Part shown: positions 4,057 through 10,877 of the stretch, in pieces
Layout of the letters: every line of letters begins with the position of its first letter
Numbering within the stretch: the first letter of the stretch is position 1
Origin: an uncultured Negativicutes bacterium
GTDB lineage: Bacteria; Bacillota; Negativicutes; Acidaminococcales; Acidaminococcaceae
DNA length: 10,877 nt
Assembly (NCBI GenBank): GCA_937926555.1
Contig: CALAZX010000017.1
Span: 1-10,877, forward strand
Direction of reading: 5' to 3'
Notes under the pieces: generated by a model
Told to the model about the DNA's origin: nothing
Seen by the model: only the letters and a program-made list of their open reading frames with translations
Databases searched by the model: none
Made by a program: the position numbers and the translations under genes

Positions 4057-5496
4057 GTGTCCGATATTTTAGAGATGGATAAGTTGCACGAAGAATGTGG
4101 CGTCTTCGGTATGTACTCTCACAAAGAAGACGTCCCTCTGAACATTTACTGGGGCCTCTACGCACTGCAGCACCGTGGACAGGAGAGCACGGGTATCGCA
4201 GTGAGCGACGGCACCAACATGCAGATCAAGATGGGCATGGGCCTGGTGCCGGATGTGTTCAAAGACGGTGTGGGAAGCCTGGCGGGCCATATGGGAATCG
4301 GCCATGTGCGCTATTCCACCACCGGGGCCAGCATGGCCTACAACATCCAGCCGCTGAAAGTCTTCTATGACGGCGGCAACCTGGCATTGTCCCACAACGG
4401 CAATATCGTCAACGCAGCTGAGCTCCGTGCCCGGCTGATGAAGGCGGGAGCCTTCTTCAAGACCACCGTGGACAGTGAGGTGGTGCTGAGCCTCATCTCC
4501 CGTTCCCGGAAGGAGAAGCTGGAGGACAGGGTGGTGGAGGCTGTGAACGAGCTGAAAGGCGCGTTCTCCTTCCTGATCATGGATGACCACAAACTCATCG
4601 CCATCCGCGACCCTTACGGCTTCCGTCCCCTCTGCCTGGGACGTATGGAAACCGGCTGGGTCGTAGCCTCCGAGACCTGCGCCCTGGACCTGGTGGGCGC
4701 CGAGTTCGTCCGTGACGTGGAGCCCGGCGAGATGCTGGTCATCGAGGATGACAAGGCGGAGCCCAAGAGCATCATGTACTCCAACAATCAGCCGGAGAAA
4801 CACGCTTTCTGTATTTTTGAATATGTATATTTCGCCCGGACCGACAGCATCATCGACGGTCAGAGCGTGTATGAGGCCCGCATCAACATGGGCCGTGAGC
4901 TGGCCAAGGAGACCCGGAACGTGAAGGCGGATATCGTCATCTCCGTCCCCGACTCCGGCACCGCCGCCGCAGTGGGCTATTCCCTGGAAGCGGGCATCCC
5001 CTTCCTGGAAGGCCTGACCAAGAACCGCTATGTGGGCAGAACCTTCATCCAGCCCACCCAGAAACAGCGCGCCAACGCGGTGCGTCTGAAACTGAACCCG
5101 GTGAAGAGCGTGGTGGCCGGCAAATCCGTGGTGATGGTGGACGACTCCATCGTCCGCGGCACCACCAGCGGCAAGATCGTGAAACTGCTGAAAGAGGCAG
5201 GGGCCAAGGAGGTCCATGTCTGCATCAGCTCCCCGCCGGTAACAGACCCCTGTTATTACGGCATTGATACTTCCGTCCGGAAGGAGCTTATCGCCTCCAC
5301 CCATTCCGAGGAGGAGATCTGCAAGTACATCGGTGCGGACTCCCTGCACTACATCTCCATGGAAGGCATGAAACGCGCCGTGGGGAAAATCAATCCGGAC
5401 AATATGTGCTGCGCCTGCTTCAACGCCATGTACCCCGACAATGCGGAGGAGACGCTGCGGCAGGGTTCCAAGTTCATTTTCGAAAGTAACAATTGA
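4057..5496 (+). CDS. purF: amidophosphoribosyltransferase (glutamine PRPP amidotransferase), Fe-S type
   Basis: A 479-residue enzyme catalysing the first step: PRPP plus glutamine to 5-phosphoribosylamine. I chose the GTG at 4057 (AGGAG 7 nt upstream) over the ATG at 4075. This gives a 13-residue propeptide before Cys14 in HEECGVFG, the Ntn-hydrolase nucleophile exposed by self-cleavage. The glutaminase domain spans about 14-240, with RYSTTG (85-90), SHNGN (112-116) and RDPYGFRPL (184-192). The phosphoribosyltransferase domain follows, with the PRPP loop VVMVDDSIVRGTT (358-370). Cys252 (HAFCIFEYVYFAR), a Cys near 399 and the C451-x2-C454 pair correspond to the [4Fe-4S] ligands of the B. subtilis-type enzyme, implying oxygen-sensitive stability. 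PurM follows after 12 nt. Confidence 0.98.
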   Translation: MSDILEMDKLHEECGVFGMYSHKEDVPLNIYWGLYALQHRGQESTGIAVSDGTNMQIKMGMGLVPDVFKDGVGSLAGHMGIGHVRYSTTGASMAYNIQPLKVFYDGGNLALSHNGNIVNAAELRARLMKAGAFFKTTVDSEVVLSLISRSRKEKLEDRVVEAVNELKGAFSFLIMDDHKLIAIRDPYGFRPLCLGRMETGWVVASETCALDLVGAEFVRDVEPGEMLVIEDDKAEPKSIMYSNNQPEKHAFCIFEYVYFARTDSIIDGQSVYEARINMGRELAKETRNVKADIVISVPDSGTAAAVGYSLEAGIPFLEGLTKNRYVGRTFIQPTQKQRANAVRLKLNPVKSVVAGKSVVMVDDSIVRGTTSGKIVKLLKEAGAKEVHVCISSPPVTDPCYYGIDTSVRKELIASTHSEEEICKYIGADSLHYISMEGMKRAVGKINPDNMCCACFNAMYPDNAEETLRQGSKFIFESNN

Positions 5497-5508
5497 CAGG
5501 AGGCTGAC

Positions 5509-6570
5509 ATGAGCGAAGAGAAGAGACAACTGACATATGCGGACGCCGGAGTGGACATCGACGCCGGCAACAAAGCGGTGGAACTGATGAAAGAGAGCGT
5601 ACGCTCCACCTACCGTCCGGAAGTGATGGGCGACCTGGGCGGCTTCGGCGGCCTGTTCGCGCTGAACGCCGGGAAATACAAGGAGCCGGTGCTGGTATCC
5701 GGCACCGACGGCGTGGGCACCAAGCTGAAACTGGCTTTCATGACCGGTATCCATGACACCATCGGCCAGGACGCCGTGGCCATGTGCGTCAACGACATCC
5801 TGGTGCAGGGCGCGGAGCCTCTGTTCTTCCTGGACTATATCGCCGTGGACAAAGTGGATTCCCAGAAAGTGGCCGACATCGTGAAAGGCGTGGCCAATGC
5901 CTGCAAGGAGTCCGGCTGCGCCCTCATCGGCGGCGAGACCGCGGAGATGGCGGGTTTCTACAGCAAGGACGAGTATGACATCGCCGGCTTCTGTGTCGGC
6001 GCTGTGGATAGAAGCAAGATGATCACCGGCGAGAAGGTGAAAGCCGGGGACGTGCTGCTGGGACTGCCTTCCAGCGGTATCCATTCCAACGGTTTCTCCC
6101 TGGTGCGGAAAATCTGCTTCGACGTGATGAAATTCGAGCCTGACACCATGATCCCCGAGTTCGGCTGCACCCTGGGCGAGAAGCTTCTGACTCCCACCCG
6201 GCTGTATCCCCGGACCTGCCTGCCGCTGATCGAGAAATTCGACATCCACGGCATGGTGCACATCACCGGTGGCGGCTTCTACGAGAACATCCCCCGCATC
6301 CTCCCCGAGGACTGCGACGCGGAAGTGGACGCCACCTCCTGGGAGGTTCCCGTTGTCTTCCGGAAACTCCAGGAATGGGGCAATGTGCCGCTGAAGGAGA
6401 TGTACCGCACCTTCAACATGGGCGTGGGCATGGTCCTGGTGGTATCCCCCGAGGAGGCGGACGCCGTGCGGGCACACCTGCGTGAGGCCGGCGAGACGTT
6501 CTACGAGCTGGGCAAAGTGGTTCCCGGCACCAAGAAGACAGTGATGAAAGGCGGCGTATTCGGTGACTAA
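5509..6570 (+). CDS. purM: phosphoribosylformylglycinamidine cyclo-ligase (AIR synthetase)
   Basis: A 353-residue enzyme that uses ATP to close the imidazole ring of FGAM, giving AIR. The family's motifs appear in order: DLGGFGGLF (42-50), SGTDGVGTKLK (64-74) with the ATP/phosphate glycines, AMCVNDILVQGAEPLFFLDY (91-110), GGETAEM (141-147) and LPSSGIHSNGFSLVR (186-200). The length is normal (about 340-350). AGGAGG lies 5 nt before the ATG and 2 nt after the purF stop. Its last 8 nt overlap purN. The supplier of its substrate, PurL/PurQ/PurS, is not in the window. Confidence 0.98.
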   Translation: MSEEKRQLTYADAGVDIDAGNKAVELMKESVRSTYRPEVMGDLGGFGGLFALNAGKYKEPVLVSGTDGVGTKLKLAFMTGIHDTIGQDAVAMCVNDILVQGAEPLFFLDYIAVDKVDSQKVADIVKGVANACKESGCALIGGETAEMAGFYSKDEYDIAGFCVGAVDRSKMITGEKVKAGDVLLGLPSSGIHSNGFSLVRKICFDVMKFEPDTMIPEFGCTLGEKLLTPTRLYPRTCLPLIEKFDIHGMVHITGGGFYENIPRILPEDCDAEVDATSWEVPVVFRKLQEWGNVPLKEMYRTFNMGVGMVLVVSPEEADAVRAHLREAGETFYELGKVVPGTKKTVMKGGVFGD

Positions 6571-7171
6571 GAGAATCGGTGTCATTGCCAGCGGACGGGG
6601 CAGCAATCTCCAGTCCATCCTGGACCATATCGCCGCCGGCGAACTGCCGGTGGAAGTGGCCGTTGTCATCAGCGACCACGCCGACGCGGTGGCCCTGGAA
6701 CGGGCGGAGAAGAACGGCATCCCCAAGGTGGCCATCCCCCGGAAGGAATGCCGGGACAAGCAGGATTTCGAGGAGCGTATCGACAAGGCGCTGCGGGACC
6801 ACGACGTGGAACTGGTGGTGCTGGCGGGCTTCATGCGGATCCTCAGCGGCGCTTTCATCAGCAAGTGGGAGCACCGGATCGTGAACATCCATCCGGCGCT
6901 GCTGCCCAGCTTCACGGGCCTGGACGCCCAGGGGCAGGCGGTGGACTACGGCGTGAAGGTGGCCGGCTGCACGGTGCACTTCGTGGACGAGGGGACGGAT
7001 ACCGGCCCCATCATCCTGCAGAAAGTGGTGCCCGTGATGGACGACGACACCTCCGAGACCCTGGCGCAGCGCATCCTGGTGGAGGAGCATAAAGCCCTGC
7101 CGGAAGCGGTGAAGCTGTGGGCCGAGGGACGGCTGCGGATCGAGGGACGGAAAGTCCATATCAGCCGCTGA
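6563..7171 (+). CDS. purN: phosphoribosylglycinamide formyltransferase (GAR transformylase)
   Basis: A 202-residue enzyme transferring a formyl group from 10-formyltetrahydrofolate to GAR. It starts with GTG at 6563, overlapping the end of purM by 8 nt; AAAGG 11 nt upstream lies within purM, so translation is probably coupled. The phosphate loop GRGSNLQS (11-18) is present. The catalytic trio is N108 and H110 in NIHPALLPSF and D146 in DEGTDTGPI, equivalent to Asn106, His108 and Asp144 of E. coli. Folate-site residues around LAGFMRILS (87-95) are normal. The usual Ser/Pro variants in the HPSLLPSFPG loop are Ala and Thr here. PurT, the formate-using alternative, is not present in the window. 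Confidence 0.97.
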   Translation: MTKRIGVIASGRGSNLQSILDHIAAGELPVEVAVVISDHADAVALERAEKNGIPKVAIPRKECRDKQDFEERIDKALRDHDVELVVLAGFMRILSGAFISKWEHRIVNIHPALLPSFTGLDAQGQAVDYGVKVAGCTVHFVDEGTDTGPIILQKVVPVMDDDTSETLAQRILVEEHKALPEAVKLWAEGRLRIEGRKVHISR

Positions 7172-7362
7172 GCCGGAAGTGCCGGACGTAAAGACCGATG
7201 GGGGAACGGACCGGCGCGGACAGTGACCCTGAAGTGATGAGACGGAAGCGGGACCGGGCGGCGGAAGAGGCCGTCCCGGGCCGCAAGCTTATGTATAAAT
7301 AGACGAGAGACTGCCGGGAGGCTGCCCGGCAGCGGACGGAATAGGAAGAATGGGGCGATGAT
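7172..7362 (+). other. GC-rich intercistronic gap purN-purH with hairpins
   Basis: This 191-nt gap interrupts an operon whose other joints from purF on are 13 nt or less. It holds a perfect hairpin CTGCCGGG (7311-7318) / CCCGGCAG (7325-7332) with a 6-nt loop, and an imperfect one formed by GGGAC and GTCCC around about 7250-7276. Neither is followed by Ts. Between them, TATGTATAAAT (about 7290-7300) could be a weak -10 for an internal promoter, without a -35. A 34-codon open frame (7198-7302) lacks a ribosome site and is probably chance. I see no RNA family. Confidence 0.45.
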
Positions 7363-7968
7363 ATGAAGATTGAGAGAGCATTGTTAAGTGTTTCCGACAA
7401 GACGAATATTACGGAACTGGCGAAGTTCCTGCATGAGCTGGGCGTGGAGATCATCTCCACCGGCGGTACCATGAAAGCTATCAAGGAAGCGGGCATCCCG
7501 GTGACTTATGTCAGTGAAGTGACCGGTTTCCCCGAGATCATGGACGGCCGCGTGAAGACCCTGAATCCCAAGATCCATGGCGGCATCCTGGCGATCCGCA
7601 GCAATCCGGAGCATGTGGCCCAGATGAAGGAGCACGGCATCAAGGGCATCGACCTGGTTGTGGTGAACCTGTACCCCTTCAAGGAGACCATCTCCAAACC
7701 CGGCGTGACCGAGACGGAAGCCATCGAGAACATCGACATCGGCGGTCCGGCCATGGTCCGCGCGGCCGCCAAGAACTTCCGCGACGTGGTGATTATCACC
7801 AATCCGGCGCGCTACACCAGCCTGATGGCCATGCTGCGTGAACACGGCGACATCGACCTGATGACCCGGAAGAACCTGGCCAAGGAGGCGTTCCGCCACA
7901 CGTCCGAATACGACGCGATGATCGCGGACTACCTGACGAAACAGCTGTGCAACGAGGGAAAGGCGTAA
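7363..7968 (+). CDS. purH: stand-alone IMP cyclohydrolase (N-terminal half of PurH)
   Basis: A 201-residue protein covering only the MGS-fold IMP cyclohydrolase domain, which closes FAICAR to IMP. Typical PurH/ATIC proteins are about 510-590 residues with a C-terminal AICAR transformylase, missing here. Key residues are present: K65 in GRVKTLNPKIHGG (62-74), D125 in ENIDIGGP and K137 in RAAAKN, matching Lys66, Asp125 and Lys137 of the human enzyme. The phosphate site STGGT (32-36) is intact. The end, SEYDAMIADYL, is where the domain normally stops. Double stops TAA-TAG follow, and purD starts 13 nt later, so this is not a frameshift. AICAR formylation must be done by a product encoded elsewhere. 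The gene lacks a strong ribosome site (AGGAAG about 12 nt upstream). Confidence 0.95.
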   Translation: MKIERALLSVSDKTNITELAKFLHELGVEIISTGGTMKAIKEAGIPVTYVSEVTGFPEIMDGRVKTLNPKIHGGILAIRSNPEHVAQMKEHGIKGIDLVVVNLYPFKETISKPGVTETEAIENIDIGGPAMVRAAAKNFRDVVIITNPARYTSLMAMLREHGDIDLMTRKNLAKEAFRHTSEYDAMIADYLTKQLCNEGKA

Positions 7969-7981
7969 TAGAGGAGAGCTC

Positions 7982-9262
7982 ATGAAAATTTTACTGATCG
8001 GCGGCGGCGGCCGGGAGCATGCCCTGGCATGGAAACTGGCCCAGAGCGCCCAGGTGGAGAAAATCTATGTGGCTCCGGGCAATCCGGGAATCGGCGGACT
8101 GGAGAAGTGCCAGTGCATCGACCTGGACCTGTCCGATTTCGACAAGGTGACGGAGTTCGCCGAGGCGGAGAGCATCGACCTGACCGTGGTGGGCCCCGAG
8201 GCCACCCTGGTGGAAGGCATCGCGGACATCTTCCGCGCACGCTGTCTGCCCATTTTCGGACCTTCCGCGGAGGCGGCCGAGCTGGAGGGTTCCAAAGCCT
8301 TCTCCAAGAACCTGATGCAGAAATACAACATCCCCACGGCGGCATTCAAGGTGTGCACCGACATCGACACCGCCAAGGCTTTCATCCGGGAGCAGGGCGC
8401 TCCCATCGTGGTGAAGGCTGACGGCCTGGCCGCAGGCAAGGGCGTGGTGGTGGCCATGACCGAGAAAGAGGCCATGGATGCCGTGGACGACATCATGGGC
8501 GACCATAAATTCGGCGAAGCCGGCGCCCGGGTGGTGCTGGAAGAGTTCATGGACGGCGAGGAGGCATCCCTCCTGGCCTTCACCGACGGCAAGATCGTGG
8601 TGCCCATGATCGCCTCCCAGGACCACAAACGCGTGAATGACGGGGACGAAGGCCCCAACACCGGCGGCATGGGCGCCTACGCTCCCGCTCCGGTGATGAC
8701 CGAGGCCCTGCGCATCAAGGCGGAGGAGACCGTGCTGAAACCGGTGATCGCCGCCCTGGAGAAAGAGGGACGGCCCTATTCCGGCTGCCTCTACGCCGGA
8801 CTGATGATCAAGGGAGACTCCATCAAAGTGGTGGAGTTCAACTGCCGTTTCGGCGACCCCGAGACCCAGGTGGTGCTGCCGCTGCTGGACAGCGACCTGC
8901 CCACCATCATGCTGGCCTGCGCCACCGGCACCTTGGAACCTTCCATGGTGAAATGGAGCGACAAGGCGGCGGTATGCGTTGTCATGGCTTCCGGCGGCTA
9001 TCCGGTGGCCTATGAGAGCGGCAAGGAGATCCACGGGCTGGAGGAGGCCGGCGCTATGGACGGCGTGGCCGTGTTCCATGCCGGCACCAAGGAGAAAGAC
9101 GGAAAGATTGTCACCGCAGGCGGCCGTGTGCTTGGCGTCACCGCACTGGGCGATACCATCGCGGAAGCCAAGGACAGAGCCTACGAGGCTGTGGAGAAAA
9201 TCGATTTTGAAGGGGCCCATTACCGCCGGGATATCGCCTGGCGCGCCCTGAAACGAAAATAA
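7982..9262 (+). CDS. purD: phosphoribosylamine--glycine ligase (GAR synthetase)
   Basis: A 426-residue ATP-grasp ligase joining phosphoribosylamine, glycine and ATP to form GAR. Domains in order: N-terminal MKILLIGGGGREHALAWKL with the glycine-rich loop (7-12), the PGNPGI loop (32-37), VVGPE (69-73), the ATP-grasp segment VVKADGLAAGKGVVVA (143-158), DHKRVNDGDEGPNTGGMGAY (214-233) and EFNCRFGDPETQ (about 284-295) with metal ligands. The length equals the monofunctional family norm (about 420-430), with no fused PurM or PurN. GAGGAG lies 5 nt before the ATG. It is last in the operon; hairpins and a terminator follow within 70 nt. Its unstable substrate comes from PurF of the same operon. Confidence 0.98.
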   Translation: MKILLIGGGGREHALAWKLAQSAQVEKIYVAPGNPGIGGLEKCQCIDLDLSDFDKVTEFAEAESIDLTVVGPEATLVEGIADIFRARCLPIFGPSAEAAELEGSKAFSKNLMQKYNIPTAAFKVCTDIDTAKAFIREQGAPIVVKADGLAAGKGVVVAMTEKEAMDAVDDIMGDHKFGEAGARVVLEEFMDGEEASLLAFTDGKIVVPMIASQDHKRVNDGDEGPNTGGMGAYAPAPVMTEALRIKAEETVLKPVIAALEKEGRPYSGCLYAGLMIKGDSIKVVEFNCRFGDPETQVVLPLLDSDLPTIMLACATGTLEPSMVKWSDKAAVCVVMASGGYPVAYESGKEIHGLEEAGAMDGVAVFHAGTKEKDGKIVTAGGRVLGVTALGDTIAEAKDRAYEAVEKIDFEGAHYRRDIAWRALKRK

Positions 9263-9267
9263 CATAC

Positions 9268-9288
9268 GGGAATCCCTCGGGATTTCCC
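9268..9288 (+). other. hairpin just after purD
   Basis: GGGAATCC and GGATTTCCC pair around a short loop (9 bp with one bulged T), starting 5 nt after the purD stop. It is followed by CCGGG rather than Ts. It probably acts with the stronger hairpin at 9296-9330 in ending or protecting the pur transcript. Confidence 0.45.
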
Positions 9289-9295
9289 CCGGGAG

Positions 9296-9330
9296 AGACA
9301 GATAGGACGGTGCTGCCGTTTTATCTGTCT
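9296..9330 (+). terminator. pur operon terminator hairpin
   Basis: AGACAGATAGGACGG (9296-9310) pairs along all 15 positions (two as G-U) with CCGTTTTATCTGTCT (9316-9330), loop TGCTG. The 3' arm is T-rich and TTCTC follows, so a shorter inner stem (ACGG/CCGT) is also followed by a T-run. It ends the operon 34 nt after purD. The T-tract is imperfect, hence some doubt about efficiency. Confidence 0.68.
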
Positions 9331-9492
9331 TCTCATATATACGGGAGCGCTGAAATCTTCCGGAAGCGTGAGGGGAACGGACCGCCATCGGCGGCGGAAG
9401 CCCCGGAAAGCGCGGGGCGGAGCGGCTGGAAGCAGGCCGCATCCCATCCCGGATGAACTTGATGACAACCCGGGCTGCCGGAGATAATTCCG
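9331..9492. other. GC-rich spacer with small hairpins, no gene
   Basis: No frame with a ribosome site or recognisable protein is present. Short inverted repeats are CCGCC-ATC-GGCGG (9382-9394) and GCCCCG-GAAAGCG-CGGGGC (9400-9418). They could be weak RNA structures or just GC-rich DNA. Its function is unknown; the guaB promoter begins at its right edge. Confidence 0.4.
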
Positions 9493-9522
9493 GTGGCAAT
9501 TTCCCGGGAAAATTGATATAAT
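9493..9522 (+). promoter_or_regulatory. guaB promoter (extended -10)
   Basis: A perfect TATAAT (9517-9522) is preceded by TG-A, an extended -10. The best -35 is GTGGCA (9493-9498), four of six matches, 18 nt upstream. The expected start is near 9529, giving a leader of about 98 nt. The GTAAnnTTAC motif of the pur promoter is absent, so guaB is probably controlled separately. Confidence 0.72.
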
Positions 9523-9546
9523 TTCTGATAACAAAATATGTGATGT

Positions 9547-9597
9547 GTCATGCCCGGCGCATGACGGAAAAATTGGTGATGACGCGGTGGACGCGTC
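9547..9597 (+). promoter_or_regulatory. guaB leader with two hairpins
   Basis: GTCATGC (9547-9553) pairs with GCATGAC (9559-9565), loop CCGGC. GACGCG (9581-9586) pairs with CGCGTC (9592-9597), loop GTGGA. They lie 62 and 30 nt before the start codon, ahead of AAAGGA (about 9610-9615). No T-run follows, so this is not an attenuator of the usual kind. It does not match the purine riboswitch core. It may tune stability or translation. Confidence 0.4.
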
Positions 9598-9626
9598 GCT
9601 GAGGACATGAAAGGAATGGTGTGATT

Positions 9627-10877
9627 ATGGCTTTTTACTATGACGAACCCGCACATACTTTTAACGAGTACCTGCTGGTTCCCGGTTATTCTTCTTCCAA
9701 ATGTGTGCCTGACAATGTCAGCCTGAAGACCCCTCTGGTGAAATACAAAAAGGGTGAGGAATGCGAGCTGACCCTGAACATCCCGATGGTATCGGCCATC
9801 ATGCAGTCCGTATCCGACGATAAGCTGGCTGTGGCCCTGTCCCGTGAGGGCGGCTGCTCCTTCATCTACGGCTCCCAGACCATCGAGGATGAGGCCGCCA
9901 TGGTGCGCAATGTGAAGAGCCACCGCGCCGGTTTCGTCACTAGCGACTCCAACATCACCCCGGACAGCACCCTGGCCGATATCCTGGCTCTGAAAGAGAA
10001 GACCGGCCACTCCACGGTGGCTGTCACCAGCGACGGCACGGTGAACGGCCGTCTGGAAGGTATCGTGACCAGCCGTGACTACCGCGTGAGCCGCATGGAT
10101 CCCTCCACCCTGGTGCGGGATTTCATGACCCCCATCGAGCAGATGATCGTGGGCCACAAGGACACCAGCCTGCAGCAGGCCAACGACATCATCTGGGACA
10201 ACAAGCTGAACACCCTGCCCATCATCGACGATGACGGACGGCTGCTGTACATGGTGTTCCGCAAGGACTATGTATCCCATAAGGAATATCCCCTGGAACT
10301 GCTGGACAAACGGAAACGCCACATCGTAGGAGCAGGCATCAACACCCGCGACTACGCCGAGCGTGTGCCCGCCCTGGTGGAAGCCGGCGCGGACGTGCTG
10401 TGCATCGACTCCTCCGAAGGTTTCTCCGAATGGCAGGCCATCACCCTGAAATGGATCCGCGACCACTACGGCGACAGCGTGAAAGTGGGCGCCGGCAACG
10501 TGGTTGACGCGGAAGGTTTCCGCTTCCTGGCGGAGGCCGGCGCGGACTTCGTGAAAGTGGGCATCGGCGGCGGCTCCATCTGCATCACCCGTGAGCAGAA
10601 AGGTATCGGCCGCGGCCAGGCAACCGCAGTCATCGATGTCTGCGAGGAGCGTGACCGTTACTTCGAGGAGACCGGCATCTACGTGCCTGTCTGCAGCGAC
10701 GGCGGCATCGTATACGACTACCACATGACCCTGGCTCTGGCCATGGGCGCTGACTTCCTGATGCTGGGCCGCTACTTCGCACGTTTCGACGAGAGCCCCA
10801 CCAACAAGGTGAACGTCAACGGCAACTACATGAAGGAGTACTGGGGCGGAGGCTCCAATCGCGCCCGCAACTGGCAG
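9627..10877 (+). CDS. guaB: IMP dehydrogenase, Tritrichomonas-type (partial, C-terminus outside window)
   Basis: Oxidises IMP to XMP with NAD, the first step towards GMP. The first 417 codons are present; the frame runs off the end. Starting at ATG 9627 (AAGGA about 12 nt upstream), MAFYYDEPAHTFNEYLLVPG opens the TIM barrel. Two CBS domains span about 100-220 (ITPDSTLADILALKEKTG and the MTPIEQMIVGHKDTSLQQAN repeat). The barrel resumes at VGAGINTRD. The catalytic cysteine is C319 in GIGGGSICITREQKG; D261 (CIDSSEG) and D358 (CSDGGI) contact NAD and IMP; the flap starts at NRARNWQ. These numbers equal those of the T. foetus enzyme (Cys319, Asp261, Asp358), so the next codons should be Arg418-Tyr419. 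Lys310 is as in bacterial-type, mycophenolate-tolerant enzymes. It has its own promoter and is not part of the pur transcript. Confidence 0.95.
   Translation, partial: MAFYYDEPAHTFNEYLLVPGYSSSKCVPDNVSLKTPLVKYKKGEECELTLNIPMVSAIMQSVSDDKLAVALSREGGCSFIYGSQTIEDEAAMVRNVKSHRAGFVTSDSNITPDSTLADILALKEKTGHSTVAVTSDGTVNGRLEGIVTSRDYRVSRMDPSTLVRDFMTPIEQMIVGHKDTSLQQANDIIWDNKLNTLPIIDDDGRLLYMVFRKDYVSHKEYPLELLDKRKRHIVGAGINTRDYAERVPALVEAGADVLCIDSSEGFSEWQAITLKWIRDHYGDSVKVGAGNVVDAEGFRFLAEAGADFVKVGIGGGSICITREQKGIGRGQATAVIDVCEERDRYFEETGIYVPVCSDGGIVYDYHMTLALAMGADFLMLGRYFARFDESPTNKVNVNGNYMKEYWGGGSNRARNWQ

Noticed and set aside
4069..6915. Very long minus-strand open frame (948 codons) opposite purF, purM and purN
   Set aside because: It is antisense to three certain genes; its His/Gly/Val-rich composition is the mirror of GC-rich codon use on the plus strand, and it has no recognisable domain.
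7198..7302. 34-codon frame in the purN-purH gap
   Set aside because: No Shine-Dalgarno sequence and an Arg/Glu-rich composition expected from GC-rich spacer DNA.
7969..7981. Frameshift hiding a full-length PurH
   Set aside because: The domain ends naturally with two stops and purD starts 13 nt later, leaving no room for a transformylase domain.
7991..9499. 502-codon minus-strand open frame opposite purD
   Set aside because: Antisense to purD, low-complexity His/Gly-rich translation, no ribosome site support.
9333..10724. 463-codon minus-strand open frame opposite guaB
   Set aside because: Shadow of the guaB frame with the same mirror composition and no domain.

Overview
The window is ordinary bacterial chromosome, GC-rich in both genes and spacers. 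It carries most of a de novo purine operon plus the start of guaB, preceded by a few unrelated genes. Gene content and style suggest a Firmicutes-lineage anaerobe: B. subtilis-like purF-M-N-H-D order, a Fe-S type PurF, a DUF1847 protein and strong Shine-Dalgarno sites. The high GC makes a member of the Negativicutes plausible, but this is an inference without a marker gene. No phage, insertion sequence, CRISPR array, tRNA or rRNA was seen.

Left part (1-3115). A sodium:solute symporter gene starts at 128 and runs leftwards out of the window. Divergent to it is an ArsR-family repressor with a textbook alpha-5 zinc-type site, followed by a cysteine-rich DUF1847 protein. A strong intrinsic terminator (1533-1569) separates these from a convergent family 4 Fe-S uracil-DNA glycosylase on the minus strand. 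That gene shares a divergent promoter region, centred on a perfect 15-nt palindrome, with an exported zinc N-acetylmuramoyl-L-alanine amidase.

Purine part (3116-9262). A 330-nt control region holds a strong sigma-70-type promoter (TTGACA, 17 nt, TAAAAT with TGn). Two GTAAnnTTAC palindromes at a 15-bp period lie over its -10 and start site. A third copy and repeated TGTTACA boxes lie upstream. It drives purE-purF-purM-purN-purH-purD. An intrinsic terminator between purE and purF may set the ratio of PurE to the other enzymes. PurF starts the pathway (PRPP to phosphoribosylamine), PurD and PurN make GAR and FGAR, PurM makes AIR, PurE acts on N5-CAIR, and PurH closes the IMP ring. purK, purB, purC, purL/Q/S and the AICAR transformylase are absent and must be elsewhere. 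PurH is only the 201-residue IMP cyclohydrolase half, intact and properly terminated.

Right part (9263-10877). Terminator hairpins, a GC-rich spacer and a separate extended -10 promoter precede guaB. This encodes an IMP dehydrogenase of the type known from Tritrichomonas foetus, matching its residue numbering at every site checked. The window stops after residue 417, one codon before the expected catalytic Arg418.

Nothing here is clearly a new system. The most notable points are the split PurH, the T. foetus-type IMP dehydrogenase, the candidate purine operator array and the purE-purF attenuator-like structure.
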